DNA from: Odontesthes bonariensis
Taxonomy: Eukaryota > Chordata > Actinopteri > Atheriniformes > Atherinopsidae
Reading direction: 5' to 3'
Assembly: GCF_027942865.1 (NCBI RefSeq)
Contig: NC_134509.1
Coordinates: 13,232,017-13,296,016 of the forward strand
DNA length: 64,000 bases
Shown: piece after piece, positions 16,551-27,800 of the stretch
Numbering within the stretch: position 1 is the first letter of the stretch
Layout: every line of letters begins with the position of its first letter
Position numbers and translations under genes: made by a program
The notes under the pieces: model-generated
What the model was told of the DNA's origin: nothing
The model's input: the letters and a program-made list of their open reading frames with translations, nothing else
Databases searched by the model: none

Positions 16551-17794
16551 GTGTGCCGCTTTAATTCAATTTATTTATTAATTAGACCAAATTGTTGTGT
16601 TATAAACTCACTTACCCATAGGATAAATTTTAATTCAAATTAAATTTAAGTCAGAGGTGCATATATTGAAGTACCATTACAGTAGAAATAGCAATGCAGA
16701 ATGCTGTGTAATCTAGTTAAATGCTTAATGTGCATCTTTAATATAGTCCTGTTCAGGCTGTTATAGAAAAGTATGCACATTTCTCCATTTTAGGGACTTT
16801 TTGAAGTAGCTTTGCGTGAAATACTTATGAATAGCCAGTAAGCACATTTATAAAGCATTAAAACGAATCAGTGTTAGTTAGACAAAAATCGGACTTTGAA
16901 ATACATGTATACATATTAGTTGGCCTGAAATATTACGTAACAAAGCTTCTACAAAATTGACTGATACACCCAAATAATGAGGTCAAATGGTCAAGGCAAG
17001 TTGTAACCGTAGCCTGACTCTACCATGCATGTACCCATGCTGAGTAAGTTACCTGCAGATTGCATTCAGAGCGTTCTCAGCTTGGAGAAACAGGAATTCT
17101 CACTGGGAAGTTAAGGTAGAAGCTACTCGAAATGGAGACCAGGGGAAGAACAAACATTTACCATCTGAAACAAACCTCATAAAATCATAGCAGCAGTGCA
17201 ACATTATGGATTTTTACACAGCTTACATTAGCCTTTGATATGCATTTACAATGCAAATGCACCCAAAGAGCACCAGTGTTGCTGCTACTGTTGTAGCACA
17301 TTCTGTTGTTTTGCACTTCAGGGTCACTGCACGTACATACTTCTCACAACCTCACCTGAAATAGATAAATAGATAAACAACTATCCCTTTAAGAAATATG
17401 CATAGTTATGATGTTTATACAAGCCATCCTGTTAACATTGGCAAGTGGAAAAAAAAGAAAACTATCCAAATACCAGAGCGATCACATTTTCAAGATAAAA
17501 AGGTCTTTTTATCTCAAGGAAATCTCATGCATCATGTCATCGTTTTTTCCAAAGAATCTTTTGGAAACAGCATGGCATTGTGTTTTTCTTCCTATATTGC
17601 AGTTATAAATATGGTTTGGTTTCAGAAGTGTTTCCAACTTTGAGTCATTGTAAAAAGTTACTTTCCTGCAGTTTTAAACGTTGAAAATATCACAGGTTCT
17701 GCCACGTTCATATTAACTTTATGAAATAATTTTTCCAGATATCTTGCATCTATTTGCCAGAAATGATCTAATATTAGATCGCTTCTCTCACGAC

Positions 17795-17972
17795 ATGATA
17801 TTACATATATTTAGCAGATGCTTTTTTTTTTTTGCAAAGCAAGGAAAAAATTCAGGGCCAATCTACACCTCAGTATCTGAAGGACACTTCAACATGTGAA
17901 CTGTGGAAGTAAGGGATTGATCCTTGTGATAGAAGGACAGCCATTCTACCTCTTGTGCTACAGCACCCTCAG
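17795..17972 (-). mobile_element. tRNA-headed SINE with L2-type tail
   Basis: On the minus strand it starts GGGTGCTGTAGCACAAGAGG, an A-box-like head. It then has GGATCAATCC, close to the B-box of RNA polymerase III promoters, and a body with TGAAGTGTCCTTC, familiar from fish SINEs. It ends GCTTTGC, an A-run, GCATCTGCTAAAT and an ATGTAAT tail, the L2-type stem-loop. Family name not assigned. Confidence 0.6.
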
Positions 17973-18040
17973 TACTGTTTAATCTAAAACAGACTTGGTC
18001 TGCACACAGACTGCCGGTAGGGAGTCAGAGAGTTATATTC

Positions 18041-18480
18041 AAATCAAATCAAATCAAATCAAATTTATTTATATAGCACATTTCATGTACAAACAGTTCA
18101 AAGTGCTTTACATAAAATAAAAGCATTGCAGCAGGGAGTGCAAGAAGCATTAAAAATACATAAAAGAATATAAAGAGAAACAAATAAAATCATTTAAATT
18201 AATTTAAAAACAGGCAACAGTCTAGATAAGTTAAAAGATATTTCATGCATAGACACATGAGAAAAGAAATGTCTTTAACCTGGATTTAAAAATGTCTACA
18301 TTTGGTGAAAGTTTAATCTCCACTGGCAGTTTGTTCCACTTGTTTGCAGCATAACAGCTAAATGCTGCTTCTCCATGTTTAGTCTGGACTGGACCAGCTG
18401 ACCTGAGTCCTTGGATCTAAGAGCTCTGCTGGGTTTATATTCTCTGAACATATCACAGATTCAATGCATGAAAACCTTGC
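18041..18480. repeat. dispersed repeat with (AAATC)n head
   Basis: Five AAATC units run into 'aaatttatttatatagcac', then 'aaagtgctttacataaaata', and a body I recall as abundant in percomorph genomes. Probably retroelement-derived. The right border is approximate and the family uncertain. Confidence 0.6.
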
Positions 18481-18767
18481 TGAAAAGACCAGCAAGAGTC
18501 ACAATAAAGGATGACTTTATCAAATCTGGCAACTCAAAATTTGTTCTTATTCCTTTAATTGTTTGTGACTAATCTGTTAAGCATTTGTAATTATTGAGCT
18601 GACCATCAATAAATCAATTTATTCAATTAAAAAAAAAATCATGGTGCCTTTTCACTCAAGCCTCTCAATTCAATTTACCTGAATTACACTGTACCGAATA
18701 ATAAGAGATGTAGCCTGCAAGACAAAAATGAGGGTACTAAATTTGGACTACTCCTTGTCTAAGCGCA

Positions 18768-18801
18768 CCAATCAGAGCAGAGTAGAGCACCGTCAGCCAA
18801 T
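18768..18801 (+). promoter_or_regulatory. cyp2u1: paired CCAAT boxes upstream of cyp2u1
   Basis: CCAATCAG at 18768 and CCAATAGG at 18797, 29 bp apart and about 180-210 bp before the cyp2u1 start codon. The spacing and orientation suit NF-Y binding in a TATA-less promoter. Inference from motif and position. Confidence 0.5.
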
Positions 18802-18976
18802 AGGAAGTCAGTAACGGATATCACGTTGACTATTGCCGTTTCACAACAACACAGGAAGAGCGTGAATTCGGCTCTAAAACATAATGTCAACTAGTGCTGT
18901 CGTGGTGGTGTAGAACGAGAGATGCGTTTTCAATTTTGGCACTTGACTGAGCTCCGTTTATTTTAAATCTTGCACC

Positions 18977-19406
18977 ATGGTTTTACTGTCATGGTTGGGA
19001 CATCTGAGCAGCTTTGTACCGTCACCTTCAAACATAGTGTCTTTAATTGTGTTTTTCTTGGTGTATCATGTGGTACTCTTTTATCAGAAGCAGCGGGACG
19101 TATATAAGAATATCCCTCCAGGTCCGAGGCCATGGCCAATCTTCGGCAACTTCGGCGGCTTTCTCATCCCTTCTTTTATTAGGAGGAGATTTGGAGAGCA
19201 GTCACACAACACCAACATAAGCGTCATGGATGCGCTAACGTTTCAAGCCAAAGTCTACGGTAACATGTACAGTCTCTTCGTTGGGAGCCAGTTGATTGTG
19301 GTGCTCAATGGCTATGAAGTGGTAAGAGATGCCCTCTCAAACCATCCCGAAGTGTTCTCAGACAGACCAGATATCCCTGCCATCAGTATAATGACTAAAC
19401 GTAAAG
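18977..19406 (+). CDS. cyp2u1: cyp2u1 exon 1
   Basis: Membrane anchor, proline hinge and the first P450 helices to TKRKG. It is 430 nt with a GTAAGC donor. Confidence 0.95.
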
Positions 19407-22400
19407 GTAAGCAGCTGTTTTGGGGGGGTTGTTGTCGTTTTTAAACTACGCCAAATTCTGCAACAGTGGAGCAGACAAGCATACATACGCTTAAGCCCGC
19501 TCAGTTTTCTCTTCATTGCGGACGCATAGGTGAAGATTTTACCATCCGTGAAGGACAAACACAACAGTCCGTGGCCTGTGGGAAGTTTAGCTGAAATTAA
19601 AGGTTTTAAAAAAAAAATGAAACAATTACACTGAAATAAAAAAAAAACATGCTTCCAAATGTTGGTAACTGAATTTTGATTTAGGACACATTTTTCAGAT
19701 GTGGGGTCCTGTCCTAGTTATTGATAGGGCAAAACTTAGTACTTTTGTGAAACTTTTGAGTCCTTCAGGTTTGCTGTGTAACAGTTTAATAATCGGATTG
19801 TTACCATAAACACGCGCATGCTGTGATGGCTTTGCGAAGAGGAGATTTTTCTTTTAATGGCGAGGTTTACAGAAAATTCACGGCAGCTAACACAAATAAC
19901 ATTTATTTATTGAAAACACTGTTCCAACATTATGTATTTGAATTGATAGTGACAGAAGTATGTGGTCGCAGCTCGGAGGAACTTTCCTCTGTTGGTCTGC
20001 ACAGCACAGTGTTAGAAGTAAGGCCAGAACGTTTCCGTGACCATTTCAAAACATTAACTTTACTCTTCTTTGAACATCCTGTGGTAAATAACTTGCTCGC
20101 TTTCTCCTGCTGCATAAACCTTTTTTTTCTCTCAGGATTTGGTCCACTGACAGATGCTCTGAAATTTTCTTTCAGTATCTGCTGGTATGATTCAGAATCC
20201 ATTGTTCCATCAATGATGGCAAGCTCTTCCATCCCATATGCGGCAAACCATGATACTACCACTGCGTGTTTCACAGATAGATCAAGGTTGACAATGATAA
20301 ACAAATCAAATTCTTTGTTAAAGTTGGCCTCCTGTGTAGGGAACACTGTATCAAATATTTGGGGATTGGGGACAGTAAAGGTAGCTTTGTAACAAGTCTA
20401 AGTGTGGGTATATGAGTATGGTACAGTCTGACCGAAATAAGCTTGAAAACAGCCTGATGTCGCAGGTCCACTCTCTGGCAGAATGACTGACCTGAGCCAT
20501 CCTTCTTATTCTTTTTCTGGTTTAACTTCAGGGATAGTCTTTGCACCTTATGGACCAGTATGGAGAAAGCAGCGCAGGTTCTGCCACTTCACTCTCCGAA
20601 ACTTTGGCCTGGGAAAGTTGAGTTTGGAGCCCTGCGTCCATCAAGGCCTGGCCACCATCAAAGCTGAGCTGCTGCGACTGAATAACGAGTGCGGCGGTGC
20701 CGGCGTGGACCTGACGCCACTGATCAGCAACGCCGTGTCAAATGTCATCTGCTCGCTGATCCTGGGTCAGCGCTTCCATCACGAGGACCGCGAGTTCCGC
20801 ACCATGCTGGACCTGATGGTGCGGGGGCTGGAGATCAGCGTGAACAGCGCCGCAGTCCTCATCAATGTCATTCCACTGCTCTACTATTTGCCTTTTGGGG
20901 TCTTCAGGGAGTTGCGGCAGGTGGAGAGAGACATCACGGTGTTCCTCAAGAGGATTATTGCAAATCACCGTGAGACATTAGATCCTGACAATCCGAGGGA
21001 TCTTGCAGACATGTACTTGATGGAGATGTTGGCCCAGCAGGCTGCAGGGGAGCAGGACAGCAGCTTCACAGAGGATTATCTCTTTTATATTATAGGGGAC
21101 CTGTTCATTGCAGGCACTGACACCACCACTAATTCAGTTTTATGGATTCTGCTCTATATGGTTTTGCACCCCGACATCCAAGGTAAAAACAGCAGCAGTC
21201 CATTTTTTTTTTCATTTGCTTTGCTAAAGTTTTTATTGCCCTTCCACTGGGTTCCACTGGGGTTTTAGGTGACTAAATAAGATAACAACCAATGATATCC
21301 ATTCCCAGTAGTATTTTTTTTGTTTTCAACGGTATCATTTCTGATGATATAATTGCAAGTATATAACGTTTCAGAGCTTCTATGTTTATTGTTGAGATGC
21401 TGGCAGGGGGAAATGTGCTGATGTAGAGGTGATTGCGACACATTTTTTAGCTCACAGACACTGTTTTCTGTATTGTTGAAAACCATATTTGTGAAAAAAG
21501 GAATTGGGAGTCTGCTGCGGGAACCCATGTCTCTTATACTTCCTAGTTTTTAGGCTTGCCCATGTCTGGCTCGCCTTTGCGTTTAACCGTTGCTTGGCAA
21601 CCACAGAAACTGTCACGTCAAAGTATGCACTTATTATCGCAATTTTAAGACGTTATAATTCCTTTGAATTTAAATGTGATTTGCTCAGAGTTCCCCTGGA
21701 ACCAGCATGAATGTTTGTTGTGTGTGATAAGAACAGGACTTCATTCTTCATATGAGAATGATGTATCGAATGATGCTTTTCTCCAACTTTTCTTTTTTAT
21801 TCCAGACAAAGTCCAAGCAGAGATTGATGAAGTAGTGGGAAAACATCAGGCTCCATCTATGACTGATAAAGGACGTTTGCCCTTTACTGAAGCCACCATC
21901 ATGGAGGTGCAGAGGCTCACTGTGGTGGTGCCACTGGCTATTCCTCACATGGCTTCAGAGACAATAGGTAGCCAAAAACTCTCCTCTGCCACTCCGCAAA
22001 CCAGCAGACATCTGATTCATTTCAGGGAAATGAAACAACTCTAATAGCTTTGTTAGGCATCTATGGTGGTAATGTAAAGCCCTCCTTTTTCTTTTTCAGA
22101 GTTCAGAGGCTACACTATTCCTAAGGGAACAGTTATCTTTCCCAACCTGTGGTCTGTACATAGAGACCCCACCGTGTGGGAGGATGCAGACACTTTCAAC
22201 CCCGCACGGTTCTTGGACGATGAGGGAAGGTTGGTCAGGAAAGAGTGCTTCATACCATTTGGGATTGGTAGGCCACTTCTTACTCACATGAGCAATTATA
22301 CTGAATCATTAATATATGAATGAATTTACCCCCGTGCACAGAGATTGAATGATTCCACTTGTGTGTTGCGTCAGGTCGCAGGGTGTGCATGGGCGAGCAG

Positions 22401-22580
22401 CTGGCAAAGATGGAGCTGTTCCTGACGGTCACCAGCTTACTGCAGGCCTTCACATTCAGACTCCCAGAGGGAAAGCCCCCCCCTCCCATGCAAGGCCGTT
22501 TCGGCCTGACTCTGGCGCCCTGCCCCTACACTGTGTGTGTGAGTGCTCGCAGCGATGAAGGTGAAACAGATTCGATGTAA
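18977..22580 (+). CDS. cyp2u1: cytochrome P450 2U1
   Basis: Haem monooxygenase of the CYP2U family, known to hydroxylate long-chain fatty acids such as arachidonate. Exons: 18977-19406, 20532-21182, 21806-21967, 22100-22267 and 22375-22580. The joined frame is 538 residues (human 544). Visible in order: an N-terminal hydrophobic anchor (about 18-38), the proline hinge PPGPRPWP (47-54), the I-helix oxygen-binding motif AGTDTTT (337-343), ExxR (Glu394-Arg397), and the haem loop FGIGRRVC with axial Cys475, split by the last intron. The phrases VVPLAIPHM and [11 protein letters not shown]-like [11 protein letters not shown] are typical of CYP2U1. The start ATG has a good context (caccATGG). It lies tandem with sgms2 and hadh on the same strand. 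Confidence 0.97.
19407..20531 (+). other. cyp2u1: cyp2u1 intron 1
   Basis: A 1.1-kb intron carrying a decayed Tc1-like transposase on the minus strand (20028-20310). The remainder shows nothing recognisable. Confidence 0.65.
20028..20310 (-). pseudogene. Tc1-like transposase fossil
   Basis: The minus strand reads [20 protein letters not shown], then [18 protein letters not shown], and downstream [10 protein letters not shown]. This matches the Tc1 transposase DDE core (the family pattern is V-W-G/A then IDGTMNSE-Y--IL, followed by KVNVLEWPSQSPDLNP). The DNDPKHTS block is ruined and both ends are lost, so it cannot be active. It is the same family as the copy in hadh intron 3. Confidence 0.75.
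20532..21182 (+). CDS. cyp2u1: cyp2u1 exon 2 (I-helix)
   Basis: A long 651-nt exon from [16 protein letters not shown] through the I-helix motif AGTDTTTN to HPDIQ. It is GC-rich relative to its introns. Confidence 0.96.
21183..21805 (+). other. cyp2u1: cyp2u1 intron 2
   Basis: A 623-nt intron. The only motif noted is an X-box-like GTTGCTTGGCAAC at 21589-21601. Confidence 0.6.
21806..21967 (+). CDS. cyp2u1: cyp2u1 exon 3 (ExxR)
   Basis: Encodes [17 protein letters not shown] and [20 protein letters not shown], with the K-helix ExxR motif that stabilises the haem fold. It is 162 nt. Confidence 0.96.
22100..22267 (+). CDS. cyp2u1: cyp2u1 exon 4
   Basis: Encodes [17 protein letters not shown], the FNPARF meander motif and IPFGIG, the first half of the haem-binding loop. 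It is 168 nt. Confidence 0.96.
22375..22580 (+). CDS. cyp2u1: cyp2u1 exon 5 (haem cysteine)
   Basis: Begins with [16 protein letters not shown], giving axial Cys475, then [15 protein letters not shown] and a short acidic tail before TAA (22578-22580). Confidence 0.95.
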
Positions 22581-23410
22581 ACTGGGTGCTCTGATATTAA
22601 GGAGCGCAAAATAATCCGAAGATGAATCTCCCGGAAAGAAACTAATTGTACAAAGATATATTTTTTGACCAGAGTTCCTCTGTATGGGTAAGATTTCATA
22701 ATTTGTGGAGTCATTCTCTGATTATTCAAGCACTTACTTACAATAGGAATTTTTTTTTTAAATGATGAGTTCAAAGTAAGATGTTAATGTTTTTAATCTT
22801 TTTTTCACATTAGATTATAATAATAATTTATTCAACTTTCACACTTCTTTTCGATTTTCTTTTGTTAATCGTTCAGTTTATTTACATGGTCAGTATTATG
22901 TGAGATGGCCTCTGATTCTAAAAGATATCCAATGAATATCTGTGTTGGGCATTTCACAGTTTTATGACCTGATTTACTGTATAAAAAAGAGCAAATATAT
23001 CTGTGAAGATAATTGTGGAAGTAAAGCTTATATTTTTCTGCTCAACACTGTTAAAATGTATTTCCCTAAATGCCTCAAGTTTATTGGAGACCTTTTAATG
23101 ACAAGAGATTATTGTAATGAGGATTACCTTCAGTCATGTACTGTATGTCTTTAGCTTCTTTTTTTTTTGCTTTATTATTTTAGAACGATTTTCAATTTTT
23201 AGGATTTGATTGGTGCAGCTCTGCTAAGAATTGAAAGAAATGTGAAGAAGAACATTGGAAGGACTACTTAACCCAGTTCAAGAAACTTGTTAACTGCTGC
23301 TGATAAATGTTCCGTCTATGAAACAGAATGGCAGTTGTGTTTTATGAGCAAAGCCAGTGTGAGACTGAGGCACTGCTACTGAACACGAATAAACGTCTGA
23401 TTCTCATTTT
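22581..23410 (+). other. cyp2u1: cyp2u1 3' untranslated region
   Basis: AT-rich non-coding sequence from the stop to the AATAAA at 23388. The exact cleavage site is unknown. Confidence 0.6.
23388..23393 (+). terminator. cyp2u1: polyadenylation signal AATAAA (cyp2u1)
   Basis: Canonical hexamer 808 nt after the stop codon in a plausible 3' end context. Confidence 0.55.
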
Positions 23411-24580
23411 GAGGAAATGCACACACCGCAGAGGCGTGTTAGTTTTCACCAGCGGGGTTCATTGTTGCGCTTGCATTTAGTTTGGTTTTAATAAGCAGTT
23501 AAACACTGCCAGGTAGATTTTAAATTACTCTGCTTCATTACGGTTGGCAGTCACTCATCCTTCCATCTTCTGATATGTGACCAAAAAAAACAAAAACTTT
23601 CATTCAATCAAACAAATATTTGACGTTTTATTTATTGACAATGATTGGTGGAGTCAACCCAGAGGGTTCTTTTACACGACGTTATGTTGATTCTCCTTTA
23701 TTTGGTTATTTTCACATCATTCTGTTTTATATGTATTATTCAGCTCTACGAGTAAGAGGTAAACGCTGCACCCTTCTCTCATATTCACAGTGCCGGTGAG
23801 CTTCATTGCAATTGATACAAACATGTAATCAATTACTAAAACATCCTCAATTCATGTACACTGTACCTCCTAATGTACTTTCTATAAATCAGGTAAACGC
23901 AGCTTCAGTTTCACCTTTAAACTTTAAAGGGTGATTCTGCTGCACATTGACTACTTCAATAGTCCTGACATTTAGTCAGATTCAGCAGGAGATTATCTCT
24001 CATAATGTACTTTACACTTTTACACAGTCAACTCTCAAAAAGTAAGCTATGTAGTAGGAAAAAATGGCTTTACATGGAACGCCTGCCATGACTTTTTAAG
24101 AGTAGAACAATAAGCTATGTCTGGCACCTCTCTTTATCTTTCTCCCTAAAAAGTGGCCAAAAAACCATAAACATGAAATATCCCTGTATGCTCCCATATA
24201 CCTGCTACTCAGAATTAAAATACTTCTCGTTATGCTCCCATGGGTGTAATAATGAAGTTACCTGTTGACTATTCAAAATCCTTTAACCATTTTCATTGCT
24301 CAATGTGAATTAATCACATCTCAATACTCCTGTGCTTTAAAAATGGTCTTCAGTCTTTTCTTAAAAAGCCTAATTTTGACATCCATCCATCCATCCATTT
24401 TCTATACCCGCTGAATCCGTCGGTCGGGTCGGGTCGGGTCTAATTTTGACATAAATTACGCAAAACCCTACTTCCAAAAAAATATATATCATGAAAAACA
24501 AAATAACAAGAAACCCTTTAAAAAAAAAAAAAAACTCTGAGAAGCCGTCAGGGGTCTTAAACGAACAGAAGGTGGCGGTG
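23411..24580. other. cyp2u1-hadh intergenic region
   Basis: About 1.2 kb, AT-rich. It contains the small retroelement insertion at 24370-24452 and nothing else recognised. Confidence 0.6.
24370..24452 (-). mobile_element. 57-bp truncated retroelement with 13-bp target duplication
   Basis: CTAATTTTGACAT occurs at 24370-24382 and again at 24440-24452. Between the copies lie CATC repeats, 'cattttctatacccgct' and GGGTC repeats. On the minus strand this is GCGGGTATAGAAAATGGATGG, a 3' end common among fish LINEs, with a short repeat tail. A severely 5'-truncated insertion is the simplest reading. Confidence 0.7.
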
Positions 24581-24585
24581 ACGCA

Positions 24586-24659
24586 CCAATAAGCTGGACG
24601 CCTACAGCGGTAAAACGAAGACGAGAAGAGGAAGAAGTGGTGGGGGGGGTCACGTGACC
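24586..24659 (+). promoter_or_regulatory. hadh: hadh promoter: CCAAT box and GTCACGTGAC palindrome
   Basis: CCAAT lies at 24586-24590. The perfect 12-bp palindrome GGTCACGTGACC lies at 24648-24659, about 52 bp before the hadh start codon. Its core is the CACGTG E-box, and GTCACGTGAC is the sequence known as the CLEAR or TFEB/USF site. Function is inferred from motif and position. Confidence 0.55.
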
Positions 24660-24710
24660 GCTCACCCAGTTCAGCGTGTCCTTCACTCGGTCGGGAGGCA
24701 TCTGCAGATC

Positions 24711-24827
24711 ATGGCTTTCTACGCTCAGCAGCTCAGCAGAGGTTTCTCTTCCTCGGCTGTCAGAAATGTCGTCATTAAACACGTTACCATCATCGGAAGT
24801 GGACAGATGGGTGCGGGGATTGCACAA
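24711..24827 (+). CDS. hadh: hadh exon 1
   Basis: Presequence plus the glycine-rich NAD-binding loop [14 protein letters not shown]. It has 39 codons, ends in phase 0, and has a GTAAGC donor. Confidence 0.95.
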
Positions 24828-27800
24828 GTAAGCGAGCAAATACACTCAAAGAGGATCGCGTCTGGAACAACAAAGTTTACCGCAGGTTCGGTGCTGTAAG
24901 CTGCGCCTGTTGTGGTGGCCCATAACCAGTGCCTAACCTAGAACCAGACACCGAGGGTGGGGGGGGGGGGGGTGAAGAAGTCATTTGACGGATATGTTTG
25001 GAGTCAATTTAAGTTTGACATTAATCTTGCCTGTTGTAATCTTGTTGTTGAGAGAAAGCTTGCAGCCATCTATAGACAAAAGTTTTAATTTCACTAAAAT
25101 GATATTGGGGGAAAAAAATTGTTAATTAATTAATTAGTTACTTAATTAGACGCAATTTGTTACACCTGTGGCAAGTAAGACTCTCCAAAGTGAGTAGATT
25201 TGCAGTTTTTGTTGATACTGTAAAATAAAAAAAGAAGTACATTTGTGCTTAATATTGAGTTAAATGATGATGGTGTATTTGGCCACTATATCCAGAAAAA
25301 AAATAGATAAATGATTGTTTATCTATTTTTTTTTGTTTATCCCCCCACGTTATTGCCACACATATAGGGGGCAGGATTCAACCAAAACAATATTACGAGT
25401 GTCACCATTTTGACAGCGCAAACATACAGAAAGCGTAGCAGGTGAAGCAGTAGGATTGTACTAAATTCAAAAGGGGGTCTTCCCTAAAGTGTGTAAATGA
25501 CCTAAACGTGTGCACAGGAGAGACAATCATGTCATCGCATACGAATATAAGCTAACGTGTCCAAGGCTGTATTGATTTGAAGCATTTTCTGATGCCTGTA
25601 CATTTTTCAAGCTTATGCCACCACTTTCACAGGTAGTGGGTTGTGACCATGCGAACGACGGATTAAATTGTTATTGTCGGAAAAACCGCATGTGGTTTAG
25701 GATCTGAGTCTCCTGTCAATAATCTCTAAATACGTTTCAAAGTGGGTCAGTTGTAGGTCATTTTGAACTTGTTCGCATCTGGTAGGTTGCTGCGTCAACT
25801 GGACACACGGTGACACTGGTGGACACGTCCGATGACATCCTAAAGAAGTCGGTCAAAGGAATTGAAGGAAGCCTCAAGAGGGTGGTGAAGAAGAAGTTTG
25901 CTGATAAGCCAGAGGTGAGATGCTGTACATTGACTGAGGGGAAATAAACAACCCAATCGGCAGTGGTGAAAATGTCTCAATGGAGAATGTTCTCTTTGTT
26001 TTTCAGGCAGGTGAAGAATTCATCCAGAAAGTCCTGCAGAGTGTGGCGACCTCATCAGATGCTGAGACTGCAGTTCAGACCTCAGATCTTGTGTTGGAAG
26101 CCATTGTGGAAAATGTGAAAATCAAGCAGGATCTCTTTGGTCGGCTTGACAAGCTGGCACCAGCGTAAGCAGGGCCTCTGTCGCCTTGGATGCTTCCTAG
26201 GTGTTCCGTACCAAGCAGGCGCTACTGTGATTGAAATGGGGCGTGGGTGTTCTCTCAAACGTGTTTCTTGACTGTATCAATGCGCAGTTGTGCTTTAAAG
26301 TATGCAAACCCTTTGGAGTTTTCCATATTTCTTTATAAATTTGACCTGAAACTTCATCAGATTTCCACACAAATCCTAAAAGTAGTCCCAGGTCAACTTG
26401 AAGGCCTCTCCTAACATTTATTTTTTGTAAGTCCACCGTCGGACACTGAACAACTGTGGTGGGACTCTGCTGCACGTAATTTACTAAACATCATGTGGAC
26501 ACACCAGATAAAATGTTTTGTGGACGAATGAGATCAAAATAGAACTTCATGGGTTTAAAGGGACATGTATTGTTTTATAGGAAACAAATGAGTGCTTTAG
26601 GATCCTTATTCTATCTGTAAAACTCAAAAATGGCAGTGGTAGTATCATGATTTGGCCCTGTTCCAATACGTCTGCATCCCATCATTGATGGAACAATGAA
26701 TTTCGAACCAAGACTTGCAAATTCTTGAGTAAAATGACCGGATGACTGACTGAATTGAATCTCTAGAGGATTAGAATATCAACTGAAGAATGGTTAAAGA
26801 AGTGTCAAGTTAATGTTTAGCAAAAGCCAAGCCAAAGTCCTGACCCTAATCATCCAGAACTGTTACAAAAGCGCCAGCAGTGGATACGCAGCGACGTTCC
26901 AGAGTGGGAGCTGTCCTGTACGGAGGTACAGTCTGAAATTCTCCAACTGGAAACATTAAGTTACAAGTGATTTCTGCACAGTCACAGCACAAACTGAGAG
27001 CCAAGGGTCACATACTATCATTTATTTGGCACAAATAAAGTAGCCAGTATAAAATGTTCTCGTCAGCTTTTGTTGGGTTCTTTGGGACTGTGTAAATCTG
27101 ATGTTTATACAGAAGTAAAACCTTTCTAAAAGGTTTGTCAGGCCCAGATTTATCATATGTACCAATCTCCTTAATGGGGAGGCTTAATTATTCACTTTTA
27201 TCTCTTATTTACAGACTCTCTGTTCTTTCTGTTGTAGACACACCGTCTTTGCCAGCAACACATCCTCCCTGCCTATCTCCGACATCGCCAGCTCCACCAG
27301 CAGGCTGGACAGATTTGGTGGCCTTCACTTCTTCAACCCCGTCCCTATGATGAAACTGGTGGAGGTGAGGCAGAAACTACAACACAGATCAAACTGACCA
27401 TGTATATGCATTTACCTTTGAATGCGTTGTACATGACGGCATATTACTCATAAATGTATTGATTGTAAGATAACTTTCTTAAATGGAGTGGTTAAAAGCT
27501 TCTGATAGTGAAGATCCAAACAGACACTGCATCCTGTATGTGAGAATTTGTTTGGTTATGCAGCCAATCACTCTGTGTTCTGTTTCTCATCTTGGTGAGA
27601 GGCATTGTTTCATGTGGTACATAGATTTGTTAGAAAGTAGGGTTGAGATAAAAGGTTCAACCTTCAGCTTTATTGCAAATCATTGGCTTTGCCCTTATGT
27701 TTGTATAAAAAAAAAAACATAAAGTATGTGTCTTGAAAATTTTAATGAGATACTCTCATCACATCTGCCTTGAAAGGTAAAACCACCCATATGTTGCTTT

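Larger units (their letters stand above)
16551..18760. other. sgms2-cyp2u1 intergenic region
   Basis: About 2.2 kb. It holds a SINE (17795-17972), a dispersed repeat starting with (AAATC)n (18041-18480) and a solitary inverted end of a TTAA-type element at about 17380-17395 (aactatccctttaa). No gene was recognised. Confidence 0.6.
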
